From NCBI GenBank assembly GCA_020638465.1, contig JACKIM010000002.1:744001-808000 (forward strand): a DNA stretch of 64,000 nucleotides. Reading direction: 5' to 3'. This document shows positions 63,708-64,000 of this stretch, one piece after another. Below the pieces are notes generated by a model that made no database searches, was not told the origin of the DNA, and saw only the letters and a program-made list of their open reading frames with translations. This DNA comes from Geminicoccaceae bacterium. Its GTDB lineage: Bacteria > Pseudomonadota > Alphaproteobacteria > Geminicoccales > Geminicoccaceae. Made by a program: the position numbers and the translations under genes. The first letter of the stretch is position 1. Each line of letters begins with the position of its first letter.

Positions 63708-64000
63708 TTACCTTCCTGCCCCGACCGGCTGCTCCGTGGGTGTGGATGCCGATTCTGGCATGGTGCCGGCCAGCATCGGCGCGAGCAGCATGGCCAGCCG
63801 TGTGCATTCGGCGACCGCGCGGCTGATGGCAAAGGCTTCGAGCAGACCGCTGCGGCCGGCCAGTGGCAGCGCCAGTGCCAGCATTCCCAGCATGGCGATA
63901 TTGGCCCACAGTACGGTTTTCTGCCTGCGTATCGCTATGAGCGCGCCCTGCGTGACGCTGGTCAGGCTGGCCAGGACGAGCCATGGAAGCAGGTACAGCA
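63708..64000 (-). CDS. Probable oligosaccharide flippase, C-terminal part (5' part beyond window)
   Basis: The minus strand is open from the right edge to the TAA at 63708, about 97 codons. It reads a very hydrophobic sequence with YLLPWLVLASLTSVTQGALIAIRRQKTV (described here only in part), a second helix WANIAMLGMLALALPLAG, and a third with AVAECTRLAMLLAPMLAG. The helix-loop-helix pattern and IRRQ/GRSGLLEAF motifs fit the end of a MATE/Wzx-like polysaccharide flippase or lipopolysaccharide biosynthesis protein. It would join the O-antigen ligase at 53.7-54.9 kb as surface-glycan machinery. The start is outside the window. Confidence 0.6.
   Translation of the reverse strand, partial: LYLLPWLVLASLTSVTQGALIAIRRQKTVLWANIAMLGMLALALPLAGRSGLLEAFAISRAVAECTRLAMLLAPMLAGTMPESASTPTEQPVGAGR

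Overview
The window is chromosomal DNA from an alphaproteobacterium. It is GC-rich by eye, uses many TTG and GTG starts with clear Shine-Dalgarno sequences, and carries several alphaproteobacterial gene orders: rluD-rpoH, purQ-purL-bolA-grxD, trpG-trpD-trpC, dnaK-dnaJ and a homodimeric AceE-type E1. The protein styles suggest Rhodospirillales or Geminicoccales, but that is inference. I see no insertion sequence, prophage, CRISPR array or rRNA. One tRNA gene (Glu, CTC anticodon) is present. Most of the window is densely packed core genome with a few accessory islands.

Layout. 1-3.0 kb: peptide/nickel-type ABC transporter, with two permeases divergent from their Tat-exported binding protein. 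3.0-6.8 kb: BenE-type carrier divergent from a stand-alone pyruvate-dehydrogenase-E1-like enzyme. 7-8.1 kb: orphan PotD-type binding protein. 8.5-17.1 kb: two membrane GGDEF-EAL proteins, each paired with a gene for an exported protein (an amino-acid-binding-type protein; a small sulfite-oxidase-fold protein), with an SDR and NAD synthetase between them. 17.2-21.4 kb: purQ, purL, bolA-like, grxD, MOSC. 21.6-22.7 kb: leucine/glutamate-type dehydrogenase. 22.8-26.5 kb: CRP-family regulator, CHASE2 adenylate cyclase and an exported protein. 26.5-30.4 kb: divergent polysaccharide deacetylase, then trpGDC. 30.4-30.8 kb: a decayed multicopper-oxidase 3' end beside tRNA-Glu. 30.9-34.5 kb: RNA-modification genes and the heat-shock sigma factor rpoH. 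34.9-39.9 kb: cytochrome b, HpcH/HpaI aldolase, prkA-yeaH. 40-43.9 kb: TRAP transporter and SDR. 44.1-47.8 kb: M23 peptidase and a YeeE-TIGR02186-UspA group. 47.9-52.2 kb: an unrecognised gene and an operon of split transketolase, SDR and alpha/beta hydrolase. 52.4-54.9 kb: flagellin and O-antigen ligase. 55.3-58.5 kb: dnaK-dnaJ. 58.6-63.7 kb: GH63-like hydrolase, SYLF protein, polA. 63.7 kb to the end: 3' end of a probable polysaccharide flippase.

How the parts work together. The recurring theme is nucleotide second-messenger enzymes placed next to exported proteins. Two c-di-GMP enzymes with periplasmic loops are each co-directional and close to a secreted binding-type protein. A CHASE2 adenylate cyclase is divergent from a secreted protein and convergent with a CRP-type regulator that keeps the cAMP-contacting and TGTGA-reading residues. 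These three modules are the best candidates for undescribed signalling systems here. Heat-shock control (rpoH, a sigma-32-like promoter before dnaK, a long hairpin between dnaK and dnaJ) is a second theme. The orphan catabolic operon with split transketolase and the TRAP/SDR group are accessory metabolism with unknown substrates.
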